Source: Alphaproteobacteria bacterium (GTDB taxonomy: Bacteria > Pseudomonadota > Alphaproteobacteria > Sphingomonadales > Sphingomonadaceae). From it: a stretch of DNA of 14,948 nt. The notes under the pieces are model-generated. The model saw nothing but the letters and a program-made list of their open reading frames with translations, searched no databases and was not told where the DNA came from. The stretch lies in contig JAHJWA010000180.1 in NCBI GenBank assembly GCA_018828205.1, forward strand, positions 1 to 14,948, read 5' to 3'. Each line of letters begins with the position of its first letter. Position 1 is the first letter of the stretch. Positions 6,545-14,052 of this stretch are shown piece after piece. Made by a program: the position numbers and the translations under genes.

Positions 6545-7552
6545 TCAAGCGCCTGTTTCGAGGACGATCTTGCCGATGTGATCGCCCGCTTCCATCCGCA
6601 TATGGGCCTCGGCCGCCTGTTCGAGCGGAAAGGTTCGGTCCATGACCGGGCGGATGCTGCCATCCTCGAACAGCGGCCAGGCGTGGTTGTGAATCTCGTC
6701 GGCGAGAAGCGCCTTGAACTCGTCCGGCCGCGCGCGCAGCGTCGATCCGGTCAGCGTGTGGCGCTTGGCCATGAGCTTGGCCATGTTGAGCTCGGCCTTG
6801 AGCCCGCCCAGCACCGCGATGGTGACATGCCGCCCGTCCTCGGCGAGGCAATCGAGATTGCGCTGGACGTATTCGCCCGAGACCATGTCGAGCACGACAT
6901 CCGCGCCCCGGCCATCGGTGAACTGGCGGACGTGCTCGACGAAATCCTTGGTCTTGTAGTTGATCGCCAGATCGGCGCCGACCGCGCGTGCGGCGGCGCA
7001 TTTGTCGTCGCTGCCGCAGGTGGTGACGACGGTCAGCCCGAAGGCCTTGCCGAGCATGATGGCCATGGTGCCGATCCCGCTGGTGCCGCCGTGGACCAGC
7101 AAGGTCTCGCCCTCGCGCGCCCAGCCGCGCTCGAAGACATTGTGCCACACGGTGAACAGCGTCTCCGGGATCGCCGCGGCCTCGGCCATCGACATGCTCT
7201 CGGGGATATGGAGGCAGTGCGTCGCCTGCGCGAGGCAATATTGCGCATATCCGCCCCCGGTGACCAGCGCGCAGACCGGCTGGTTGAGCATTTCGGGGGG
7301 CGCATCGGGTCCGACCGCGACCACCGTGCCCGAAATCTCCAGCCCCGGGATCGGCGAGGCGCCGGGTGGCGGCGGGTAGAAGCCCTGGCGCTGGATGACA
7401 TCGGGGCGATTGACCCCGGCGTGGCTGACCGCGATCAGCACCTGCCCGCCTTCGGGCCGCGGAACCGGGAGCCGCTCGGGACGCAACACCTCGGGCTTGC
7501 CGGGCTCGTCGTAACCGATGGCCGTCATCTCGTCCGGAATTGTAGCGCCCAT
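6545..7552 (-). CDS. NAD(P)H-quinone oxidoreductase, PIG3/zeta-crystallin type (zinc-less MDR)
   Basis: Predicted 335-residue medium-chain dehydrogenase/reductase that transfers hydride from NAD(P)H to quinones or other unsaturated carbonyl compounds. The N-terminal GroES-like domain contains SHAGVNRPDVIQRQGFYPPP (43-62) and PGLEISGTV (69-77). The Rossmann domain contains VHGGTSGIGTMAIMLGKAFG (153-172). The zinc-binding cysteines and histidines of alcohol dehydrogenases are missing, as usual for this subfamily. The start is ATG at 7552 after GGCGGGGGCAT; an ATG at 7528 (MTAIGYDEPG) is equally plausible and would remove eight residues. The frame stays open further upstream, but that part overlaps the divergent DUF1192 promoter. 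No terminator is visible between this gene and plcP, 151 bases downstream, so some readthrough is possible. The physiological substrate is unknown; it may serve in detoxification or redox balance. Confidence 0.88.
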   Translation of the reverse strand: MGATIPDEMTAIGYDEPGKPEVLRPERLPVPRPEGGQVLIAVSHAGVNRPDVIQRQGFYPPPPGASPIPGLEISGTVVAVGPDAPPEMLNQPVCALVTGGGYAQYCLAQATHCLHIPESMSMAEAAAIPETLFTVWHNVFERGWAREGETLLVHGGTSGIGTMAIMLGKAFGLTVVTTCGSDDKCAAARAVGADLAINYKTKDFVEHVRQFTDGRGADVVLDMVSGEYVQRNLDCLAEDGRHVTIAVLGGLKAELNMAKLMAKRHTLTGSTLRARPDEFKALLADEIHNHAWPLFEDGSIRPVMDRTFPLEQAAEAHMRMEAGDHIGKIVLETGA

Positions 7553-7614
7553 ATGCCCCCGCCTATCGTGTCGATTTGGTGTATCGCGCGCCGCAGCGCA
7601 CCGCAACCGGACCA

Positions 7615-7644
7615 TTGACAGCTATGCGCCGCAAAGGCGATGAT
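7615..7644 (+). promoter_or_regulatory. Sigma-70-type promoter giving a leaderless DUF1192 mRNA
   Basis: A perfect -35 box TTGACA (7615-7620) is followed after 18 bases by GATGAT (7639-7644), four of six matches to TATAAT. A transcript would begin about 7650-7653, at or within a few bases of the DUF1192 ATG (7653). There is no Shine-Dalgarno before that ATG, so a leaderless message is the natural reading. Confidence 0.55.
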
Positions 7645-7652
7645 GCGATGCA

Positions 7653-7853
7653 ATGGACCCCGAGGACAGACCAAGGCCCCGCGGCGATGCCGCCGACCGC
7701 CTCGCCACCGAGGATCTGGATCCCTATTCGCAGGATGAGCTGACCGAGCGCATCGTATTGCTCGAGGCGGAGATCGCCCGCGTCACGCGCCATCGCGCCA
7801 ATGCCGCCGCGCATCGCGCCGCCGCCGACGCGCTGTTCGGAAAAAAGGGTTGA
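7653..7853 (+). CDS. DUF1192 family small protein
   Basis: Predicted 66-residue protein. The stretches DRPRPRGDAADRLATEDLDP and YSQDELTERIVLLEAEIARV are typical of the DUF1192 family, small conserved proteins of alphaproteobacteria with no proven function. The first third is probably disordered; residues about 26-60 look like one amphipathic helix with Leu/Ile/Val at heptad spacing, so it may form a coiled-coil dimer or bind a partner. There is no signal peptide or membrane segment. The gene is divergent from the quinone oxidoreductase gene and 154 bases upstream of clpA. The promoter TTGACA-N18-GATGAT places the transcript start at the ATG itself. Confidence 0.85.
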   Translation: MDPEDRPRPRGDAADRLATEDLDPYSQDELTERIVLLEAEIARVTRHRANAAAHRAAADALFGKKG

Positions 7854-7879
7854 ACGATGCTCAAACGATGGCGGGGGGA

Positions 7880-7907
7880 CTCAAAATAGCCGCAAAATTC
7901 CCCATAT
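7880..7907 (+). promoter_or_regulatory. Candidate heat-shock (RpoH, sigma-32) promoter of clpA
   Basis: CTCAAAA (7880-7886) resembles the sigma-32 -35 box CTTGAAA at five of seven positions. After 13 bases comes CCCCATAT (7900-7907), a full match to the E. coli sigma-32 -10 consensus CCCCATNT. The spacing is in the usual range. Transcription would begin near 7913, leaving a leader of about 95 bases before the clpA ATG. Heat-shock control of a Clp unfoldase fits known biology. The 7854-8007 gap contains no gene. Confidence 0.55.
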
Positions 7908-8007
7908 TCGCAATCGAAGGACAGCAGCGGCCGGCGTTTCCGGCCTAGGCTTTGCCAACTCGCAGCGCCGACTCACGGCGGACGCGAGACCCAGCGAAAG
8001 AAACCCG

Positions 8008-10383
8008 ATGCCCAGTTTTGCGCAAAATCTCGAAAAAACCCTCCATCAGGCGCTCGCCGATGCCTCCGAACGCCGTCATGAATATGCGACGCTCGAACAT
8101 CTGCTGCTGGCGCTGGTCGAGGACGAGGACGCCCGCCAGGTGATGCTGGCCTGCGGGGTCGAGATCGCCGAGCTCGGCGCGGCGGTACGGCAGTATCTCG
8201 ACCAGGAATACCAGTCGCTCAAATCCGACGACGAGGCCGATCCGCAGCCCACCGCCGGTTTCCAGCGCGTGGTCCAGCGCGCGATCCTCCACGTCCAGTC
8301 CTCGGGCAAGGACACCGTGACCGGCGCCAATGTGCTGGTGGCGCTGTTCTCCGAGCGCGACAGCTATGCGGTCTATTTCCTCCAGCAGCAGGACATGAGC
8401 CGGCTCGATGCGGTGAGCTTCATCAGCCACGGCATCGGCAAGGGCGGCAAGCAGATCGAGGCGAACTCGCCCAAGGGTGCCGACGAGGCGCGCGGCGGCG
8501 AGGAAGCCGCCAAGGAAGGCAACAAGAAGGAGACCGCGCTCGACCAGTTCACGGTCAACCTCAACCGCAAGGCCGAGGCGGGCAAGGTCGATCCGCTGAT
8601 CGGCCGCGGGCCGGAGGTCGACCGGACGATCCAGATCCTGTGCCGCCGCAGCAAGAACAACCCGCTCTATGTCGGCGATCCCGGCGTCGGCAAGACCGCG
8701 ATCGCCGAGGGTCTGGCGCGCAAGATTGTCGAGGGCGAGGTGCCCGACGTGCTGCTCGAGGCGGTGATCTACTCGCTCGACATGGGCGCGCTGCTGGCGG
8801 GCACGCGCTATCGCGGCGATTTCGAGGAGCGGCTCAAGCAGGTCGTATCCGAGCTCGAGGAAATGCCCGAGGCGATCCTGTTCATTGATGAAATACATAC
8901 GGTGATCGGCGCCGGTGCGACCAGCGGCGGGGCGATGGATGCCTCCAACCTGCTCAAGCCGGCGCTCTCGGGCGGGACGATCCGCTGCATCGGCTCGACC
9001 ACCTACAAGGAATTCCGCAACCATTTCGAGAAGGACCGGGCGCTGCTGCGGCGGTTCCAGAAGATCGATGTCAACGAGCCCACGGTCGAGGACACGATCA
9101 AGATCCTGAAAGGTCTGCGCAGCGCCTTCGAGGACCACCACAAGGTCAAATATACCCCCGACGCGATCAAGACCGCGGTCGAGCTCTCGGCGCGCTACAT
9201 CAACGACCGCAAATTGCCCGACAAGGCGATCGACGTGATCGACGAGGTCGGCGCGATGCAGATGCTGGTGCCGCCCAACCGCCGCAAGAAGAAGATCACC
9301 GCCAAGGAGATCGAGGCGGTGATCGCCACCATGGCGCGGATTCCGCCCAAGTCGGTCAGTTCGGACGACAAGCGCGCGCTCGAGAATCTCGAACGCGATC
9401 TCAAGCATGTCGTCTTCGGGCAGGATCCGGCGGTCAAGAAGCTCGCGACCGCGATGAAGCTGAGCCGCGCGGGTCTTCGCGATCCCGACAAGCCGATCGG
9501 CTCGTTCCTGTTCTCGGGCCCGACCGGGGTCGGCAAGACCGAGGTCGCGCGCCAGCTCGCCAGCATCATGGGGATCGAGCTCAAGCGCTTCGACATGTCC
9601 GAATATATGGAACGCCACAGCGTTTCGCGGCTGATCGGCGCGCCTCCGGGCTATGTCGGCTACGATCAGGGCGGGCTGCTCACCGATGCGATCGACCAGA
9701 ACCCGCATTGCGTGCTGCTGCTCGACGAGATCGAGAAGGCGCATCCCGACCTGTTCAACATCCTGCTCCAGGTGATGGACAATGGCCGGCTGACCGATCA
9801 CCACGGCAAGACGGTCGACTTCCGCAACGTCGTGCTGATCATGACCACCAATGCCGGCGCCGCCGACATGGCGAGCCAGGGCATCGGCTTCGGCAATGTC
9901 AGCAAGGAGGATGCGAGCGAGGAAGCGGTCAAGCGCATGTTCACCCCCGAATTCCGCAACCGGCTCGATGCGATCGTGCCGTTCGGCTATCTTGGCAAGG
10001 ACACCGTCGGCCGCGTGGTCGACAAGTTCATCCTCCAGCTCGAGCTCCAGCTCGCCGAGCAGAATGTCGATGTCCAGTTCGACAAGGCGGCGCGCGAATG
10101 GCTCGGCGACAAGGGCTACGACCGGCTCTACGGCGCACGCCCGATGGGCCGGCTGATCCAGGACCGGATCAAGCAGCCGCTCGCCGAGGAGCTGCTGTTC
10201 GGCAAGCTCGCCAATGGCGGCGAGGTGCATGTCAGCGTCAAGGACGACAAGCCGTCCTTCGAACTGACCCCCGCCCCGCCCAAGGCCGCACGCAAGCCGG
10301 GTCGCGCGAAGACGGCGAAGAAGCCGGCGGCGGACAAGCCCGATGCGGCAGCAAGCGAGAGCAAGGACGACAGCGAGTCCTGA
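8008..10383 (+). CDS. clpA: ATP-dependent Clp protease ATP-binding subunit ClpA
   Basis: Predicted 791-residue AAA+ unfoldase that feeds substrates, including N-degron proteins brought by ClpS, to the ClpP peptidase in the cytoplasm. It has a Clp-N domain (about 1-145), an acidic and Lys-rich linker, AAA domain 1 with Walker A GDPGVGKT (223-230) and Walker B FIDEIH (292-297), then AAA domain 2 with Walker A GPTGVGKT (504-511) and Walker B LLDEIEKAH (from 571). The ClpP-docking tripeptide IGF (626-628) is present, so ClpP partnership is likely. The middle coiled coil of ClpB is absent. The start is ATG at 8008 (MPSFAQNLEKTLHQAL); the open frame reaches back to 7801 but that part overlaps the DUF1192 gene and the promoter. 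The last 38 or so residues are a Lys/Ala-rich tail after the ClpA fold ends. Codons for Walker B 1 are unusually AT-rich. No clpS is adjacent. Confidence 0.96.
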   Translation: MPSFAQNLEKTLHQALADASERRHEYATLEHLLLALVEDEDARQVMLACGVEIAELGAAVRQYLDQEYQSLKSDDEADPQPTAGFQRVVQRAILHVQSSGKDTVTGANVLVALFSERDSYAVYFLQQQDMSRLDAVSFISHGIGKGGKQIEANSPKGADEARGGEEAAKEGNKKETALDQFTVNLNRKAEAGKVDPLIGRGPEVDRTIQILCRRSKNNPLYVGDPGVGKTAIAEGLARKIVEGEVPDVLLEAVIYSLDMGALLAGTRYRGDFEERLKQVVSELEEMPEAILFIDEIHTVIGAGATSGGAMDASNLLKPALSGGTIRCIGSTTYKEFRNHFEKDRALLRRFQKIDVNEPTVEDTIKILKGLRSAFEDHHKVKYTPDAIKTAVELSARYINDRKLPDKAIDVIDEVGAMQMLVPPNRRKKKITAKEIEAVIATMARIPPKSVSSDDKRALENLERDLKHVVFGQDPAVKKLATAMKLSRAGLRDPDKPIGSFLFSGPTGVGKTEVARQLASIMGIELKRFDMSEYMERHSVSRLIGAPPGYVGYDQGGLLTDAIDQNPHCVLLLDEIEKAHPDLFNILLQVMDNGRLTDHHGKTVDFRNVVLIMTTNAGAADMASQGIGFGNVSKEDASEEAVKRMFTPEFRNRLDAIVPFGYLGKDTVGRVVDKFILQLELQLAEQNVDVQFDKAAREWLGDKGYDRLYGARPMGRLIQDRIKQPLAEELLFGKLANGGEVHVSVKDDKPSFELTPAPPKAARKPGRAKTAKKPAADKPDAAASESKDDSES

Positions 10384-10516
10384 GCCATTCCGGTGGTGGC
10401 GGGCGAGGTCCGGCGGTTCGTCGGCCTCGCCATGCGATCGGCAGAGGAAAGCCTTGCCCCCGCGCCCTCATCGCGGGCATGACCGCCCCCGGTTCTAGCT
10501 GGGGGGGCACGCCGAA

Positions 10517-11434
10517 ATGCCGGTACTCGAGGTCGAGAGACTGACGAAACGCTTTGGCGAATTGCTCGCGGTCGACGATCTGAGTTTCGCGGTCGAGCCG
10601 GGGGAAATCTTCGGCTTCCTGGGCGGCAATGGCGCGGGCAAGACCACCACTTTGCGGATGGTGCTCGACATCATCCGCCCGAGCTCGGGGCGGATATCGG
10701 TGTTCGGCAGCGCACCGGACCAGCGCAACACCGCGGCGATCGGCTTCCTGCCTGAGGAACGCGGGCTCTACGGCCATATGAGCGCGATCGACACGATCGT
10801 CTATTTCGCGCGGCTCAAGGGAATGGCTGCCGCCGAGGGGCGCAGCCACGGGCTCGAACTGCTCGCCCGCTTCGATCTCGCCGACCGCGCCGGGACCAAG
10901 ATCGCCGACATGTCCAAGGGCATGGCGCAGAAGGTCCAGCTCGCCACCGCGCTGGTCAATCGCCCGCAATTGCTGATGCTCGACGAACCCTTCTCGGGGC
11001 TCGACCCGGTCAATCAGGGGCTGCTCGAGGACGAGATCCTGCGCGCCTCCGGGCGCGGCGCGGCGGTCATCTTCTCCACCCATGTGATGCAGCATGCCGA
11101 GCGCCTCTGCGACCGGCTGCTGCTGCTGCGCAAGGGGCACAAGCGCTTCGAGGGCACGATCGACGAGGCGCGCGCCACGCTGCCCGCGCGGATCACTGCG
11201 GTGGCCCCGCAGAGCATCGCGCGGGTCGCGGGCGTGCACCATGCCGAGCCGGTCGGGGACCTGGGCGCGGGCTGGCACGAATGGACGATCACGCTGGCGC
11301 CGGACACCGAGGTCGGCGAGGTTCTGGAGCGCTGCACCAGCACCGGCGTGCCGCTGCGCCGCTTCGAGGAACACCGCGCCAATCTCCACGATGTCTTCGT
11401 CTCGCTGGTCGGCGCTGCGGAGGTCCAGCCATGA
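10517..11434 (+). CDS. ABC-2 exporter ATP-binding protein (NatA/YhaQ-like)
   Basis: Predicted 305-residue cytoplasmic ATPase that drives the permease encoded next. Walker A GGNGAGKT (36-43), Walker B LLMLDEP (152-158) and the switch histidine H189 in STHVM are intact. The signature motif is MSKGM (132-136) instead of LSGGQ, and the Q-loop reads FLPEERGLYG (77-86) with Glu where Gln is usual; both are typical of the YhaQ-type branch. The C-terminal 80 or so residues are a DUF4162-like extension of unknown role. The start ATG is preceded by GGGGGGG nine bases upstream, within a possible six-pair hairpin (GCCCCC at 10485-10490 with GGGGGC at 10503-10508). The stop overlaps the permease start as ATGA. 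The substrate is unknown; sodium or drug export has been proposed for relatives. Confidence 0.92.
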   Translation: MPVLEVERLTKRFGELLAVDDLSFAVEPGEIFGFLGGNGAGKTTTLRMVLDIIRPSSGRISVFGSAPDQRNTAAIGFLPEERGLYGHMSAIDTIVYFARLKGMAAAEGRSHGLELLARFDLADRAGTKIADMSKGMAQKVQLATALVNRPQLLMLDEPFSGLDPVNQGLLEDEILRASGRGAAVIFSTHVMQHAERLCDRLLLLRKGHKRFEGTIDEARATLPARITAVAPQSIARVAGVHHAEPVGDLGAGWHEWTITLAPDTEVGEVLERCTSTGVPLRRFEEHRANLHDVFVSLVGAAEVQP

Positions 11435-12921
11435 ACCGCTCGAACATCCTGCTCGTCGCGGCGCGCGAGTTCCGCCAGATCGCGGCGATGAAGAGCTTCT
11501 GGCTCACGCTGATGCTGCTCCCGATCGCGCTGGCGCTGGGGCCGCTCGTCGGCCAGGCGCTCGACGACGACGAGGAGACCCGCGTGGTGGTGCTCGACCG
11601 TTCGGGCGGCACCGCGCGCGAGGCGATCCTCGCCCGTTTCGAGTTCGAGGAGGACCGCTACCGGCTGAGCGCGCTGTCGCGCTATGTCCGCCGCCACGGG
11701 CTCGAACAGGCCGATCCGCAGGCGCCCTGGACGCAGCACGATCGCTGGTACACCGAAGCCGATGTCGCCACCTTCCGCGCGCAGGGCGGGATCGATGCGG
11801 CGATCGCCAAGCTCGACGCGGTCAAGCCCGAGGGCATTGCGAGCTTCGAGGCGCCGACGCCGCAATATGAATTCCCCGAAGCGCCCGAAACGCTGGTCTC
11901 GGCCAGCGAGGAGCAACTCGACGAGCGAGTCGATGCGCTGCTCGATTCCGAAGGCGAGGAGGAGGTGGCGACGGTGGTGGCGATCGGGCGCGACTATCCG
12001 GCCGATCCCACCATCCGGCTGTGGTCCAACGAACAGCCCGGCACCGGTTTCATCACCGTGCTTCAGGACGTCCTGACCGGCGATCTGCGCCAGCGGCTGC
12101 TCACGCAGCGCGGGCTCTCGCCGCAGGAGGCGGCGGCGATCCAGTCGGCCGCGCCCGCAATCGCGGTGACCACCCCGCCGCCCGGTGGCGGGGCGCGCGA
12201 GGCGCTGCTGATCCGCTCGATCGTCCCGCTGGCGCTGGCCTATATATTGATGATGAGCCTGATGCTGTCGGGCAGCTGGATGCTGCAGGGTTCGGTCGAG
12301 GAACGCTCGAACAAGCTGCTCGAATCGCTGCTCGCCTGCATCCGGCCCGAGGAGCTGATGTATGGCAAGCTGCTGGGCGCGCTCGCGGTCGGGCTGTCGA
12401 TGATCCTGGTCTGGGTCGGCTGCGCCGCGGCGGTGGCCTTTGCGACCCATGGCGCGATCGCCGACATGATCCGCCCCGCGCTCGCCCCGCTGACCTCGCC
12501 CGGGATCATCCTGGCGATGATCTATTTCTTCGTCGCGGGCTATGTCGCGATCTCGATCCTGTTCGTCTCCATCGGCGCGCTCGCCGATTCGATGAGCGAG
12601 GCGCAGGGCTATCTGATGCCGATCCTGCTCGCGATCCTGCTGCCGATCACCTTCCTGATCCAGGCGATCATGATGGGCCAGACCGGGCTGATGGTGCAGG
12701 TGCTGACCTGGGTCCCGCTGTGGACGCCCTTCACGGTGCTGGCGCGGCTGGGTGCCGGCATCGAGATGTGGGAGATCGTCGGCTCGGGCGTGCTGCTGGC
12801 GGGCTTCGTCTGGCTCGAGCTGGTGTTCCTCGGGCGCCTGTTCCGCGCGAGCCTGCTCGCGCAGGGGCAGAAGCCGGGCATGAAGCAGCTCTTCGAGCGT
12901 TTCCGCGCGGTGCGCGAATAG
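11431..12921 (+). CDS. ABC-2 type permease (NatB/YhaP-like)
   Basis: Predicted 496-residue inner-membrane partner of the preceding ATPase. One hydrophobic segment (about 22-42) is followed by a large soluble, acidic domain (about 43-255) probably in the periplasm. Then come about six membrane segments: around 262-285 (SIVPLALAYILMMSLML), LLGALAVGLSMILVWVGCAA, PGIILAMIYFFVAGYVAISI, GYLMPILLAILLPITFLIQA, a weaker one at VLTWVPLWTPFTVLARL, and VGSGVLLAGFVWLELVFLG. This is the layout of the ABC2_membrane_3 family. The conserved VEERSNKLLESLL sequence follows the second segment and probably forms the coupling contact with the ATPase. The four-base overlap with the ATPase gene points to coupled translation. 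The transported substrate cannot be told from the sequence. Confidence 0.9.
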   Translation: MNRSNILLVAAREFRQIAAMKSFWLTLMLLPIALALGPLVGQALDDDEETRVVVLDRSGGTAREAILARFEFEEDRYRLSALSRYVRRHGLEQADPQAPWTQHDRWYTEADVATFRAQGGIDAAIAKLDAVKPEGIASFEAPTPQYEFPEAPETLVSASEEQLDERVDALLDSEGEEEVATVVAIGRDYPADPTIRLWSNEQPGTGFITVLQDVLTGDLRQRLLTQRGLSPQEAAAIQSAAPAIAVTTPPPGGGAREALLIRSIVPLALAYILMMSLMLSGSWMLQGSVEERSNKLLESLLACIRPEELMYGKLLGALAVGLSMILVWVGCAAAVAFATHGAIADMIRPALAPLTSPGIILAMIYFFVAGYVAISILFVSIGALADSMSEAQGYLMPILLAILLPITFLIQAIMMGQTGLMVQVLTWVPLWTPFTVLARLGAGIEMWEIVGSGVLLAGFVWLELVFLGRLFRASLLAQGQKPGMKQLFERFRAVRE

Positions 12922-12998
12922 GGGCCCCAATAGCGATCCGAAACGCGGCGTGAAGCACAAGCGGGGAACGCTCGCCCCGCCGCGGGTTTGAGTGGAGG

Positions 12999-14003
12999 AT
13001 GGCAGCGCCCTTTTCCTGGATCCGGCCCGAACCGCACGGGATCCAGATCGTCCCCGCGGATTGCTGGATCGATCCCTCGCGCGCGGTCGACCGCGCGCTG
13101 GTGACGCATGGCCATGCCGATCACGCGCGCGGCGGGCACGGCCAGACCGTCGCCACCCCCGCCACGCTGGCGATCATGGATCTGCGCTACAACACAAGGG
13201 AAGGCGCAACCCCGGTCGAATATGGCGAGACCATCCGCCTGCCAGGCGGGGTCGATGCGACCTATATCCCCGCAGGCCATGTGCTGGGCAGCGCGCAGAT
13301 CCTGCTCGAGCATGCGGGCGAGCGGGTGGTGGTGACCGGCGATTACAAGCGCCGCGCCGATCCCACCTGCCCGCCCTTCGAAGTGACCCAATGCGACATC
13401 TTCATCACCGAGGCGACCTTCGGCCTGCCGGTGTTCTGCCACCCGCCGATCGCCGAGGAGATGCGCAAGCTGCTGGACCGGCTCGCCGCGCATCCCGACG
13501 CTTGCGTTTTGGTCGGCGCCTATGCGCTGGGCAAGGCGCAGCGCGTGATCGCCGAGCTGCGCGCCGCGGGGCATCACGATCCGATCTATCTGCATGGCGC
13601 GATGGAGCGGATGTGCCGGCTCTACGAGGAACACGGCGTGGGCTTGGGCGAATTGCGGCTGGTCGCGGATCACACCAAGGACGAGATGCGCGGCGGCATC
13701 GTGGTGTGCCCGCCCTCGGCGCTCAACGACCGCTGGAGCCGCCGTCTGCCCGAGCCGATCACCGCGATGGCGAGCGGCTGGATGCGGGTCCGCCAGCGTG
13801 CCCGCCAGCGCAATGTCGAGCTGCCGCTGGTGATCTCCGACCACGCCGACTGGGGCGAGCTGACCCGCACTATCGAGGAGGTCGATGCGCAGGAGAACTG
13901 GATCACCCACGGCCGCGAGGACGCGCTGCTGCGCTGGTGCCAGCTCCACCAGCGCCGCGCGCGCGCGCTGGCGCTGGTGGGCTATGAGGACGAGGATGAT
14001 TGA
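12999..14003 (+). CDS. DNA-ligase-associated putative exonuclease (MBL-fold, beta-CASP-like)
   Basis: Predicted 334-residue metallo-beta-lactamase-fold nuclease of the ligase-associated family (TIGR04122 type). Metal ligands are visible: D25 in WIDP, the THGHADH motif (36-42), the HVLGSAQ histidine (94), D115 in TGDYK, and D281/H282 in SDHADW, with THGRE near the C-terminus. This is the SNM1/CPSF-like nuclease arrangement. It is followed 49 bases later by the matching ATP-dependent ligase. In many alphaproteobacteria these two stand with an Lhr-like helicase and a PdeM-like phosphoesterase in a DNA repair cluster, so the other two genes may lie beyond the window. The start is ATG at 12999. 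GGAGG directly abuts it (12994-12998), too close to be a normal ribosome site, but no better in-frame start exists and the conserved fold begins near residue 5. Confidence 0.88.
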   Translation: MAAPFSWIRPEPHGIQIVPADCWIDPSRAVDRALVTHGHADHARGGHGQTVATPATLAIMDLRYNTREGATPVEYGETIRLPGGVDATYIPAGHVLGSAQILLEHAGERVVVTGDYKRRADPTCPPFEVTQCDIFITEATFGLPVFCHPPIAEEMRKLLDRLAAHPDACVLVGAYALGKAQRVIAELRAAGHHDPIYLHGAMERMCRLYEEHGVGLGELRLVADHTKDEMRGGIVVCPPSALNDRWSRRLPEPITAMASGWMRVRQRARQRNVELPLVISDHADWGELTRTIEEVDAQENWITHGREDALLRWCQLHQRRARALALVGYEDEDD

Positions 14004-14046
14004 GGAGGTGCAATCAATCCTCACCTCCCCCCATGGGGGAGGATTG
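14004..14046 (+). promoter_or_regulatory. Competing hairpins over the ligase ribosome binding site
   Basis: Hairpin A: GGAGGTG (14004-14010) pairs exactly with CACCTCC (14023-14029). Hairpin B: CAATCCTC (14015-14022) pairs exactly with GAGGATTG (14039-14046); alternatively CCTCCCC at 14025-14031 pairs with GGGGAGG (14036-14042). B and its variant cover the ligase Shine-Dalgarno GGGGGAGG (14035-14042), ten bases before the ATG at 14053; A excludes both and leaves it open. The CCTCCCCC-CATG-GGGGAGG core could also be a dispersed intergenic repeat. Confidence 0.5.
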
Positions 14047-14052
14047 TAGGGT

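Noticed and set aside
7801..8007. 69-codon N-terminal extension of ClpA
   Set aside because: It overlaps DUF1192 and the candidate promoter and resembles no Clp-N sequence; MPSFAQNLEKTL is the normal ClpA start.
7945..10230. Open 761-codon frame antisense to clpA
   Set aside because: Composition is the mirror of a GC-rich gene (Arg/Leu/Asp/His-rich with no domain), while the plus strand encodes a complete ClpA.
10459..10477. Hairpin CCCGCG/CGCGGG after clpA as a terminator
   Set aside because: Six-pair stem followed by CATGACC with no T-run; not enough to call.
11014..12960. Open 648-codon frame antisense to the ABC transporter genes
   Set aside because: Low-complexity Arg/Gln/His/Asp-rich translation, opposite two well-supported overlapping genes.
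12961..12980. Hairpin GCGGGG/CCCCGC after the ABC permease gene as a terminator
   Set aside because: Only six pairs and no T-run; in a GC-rich gap this is weak evidence.
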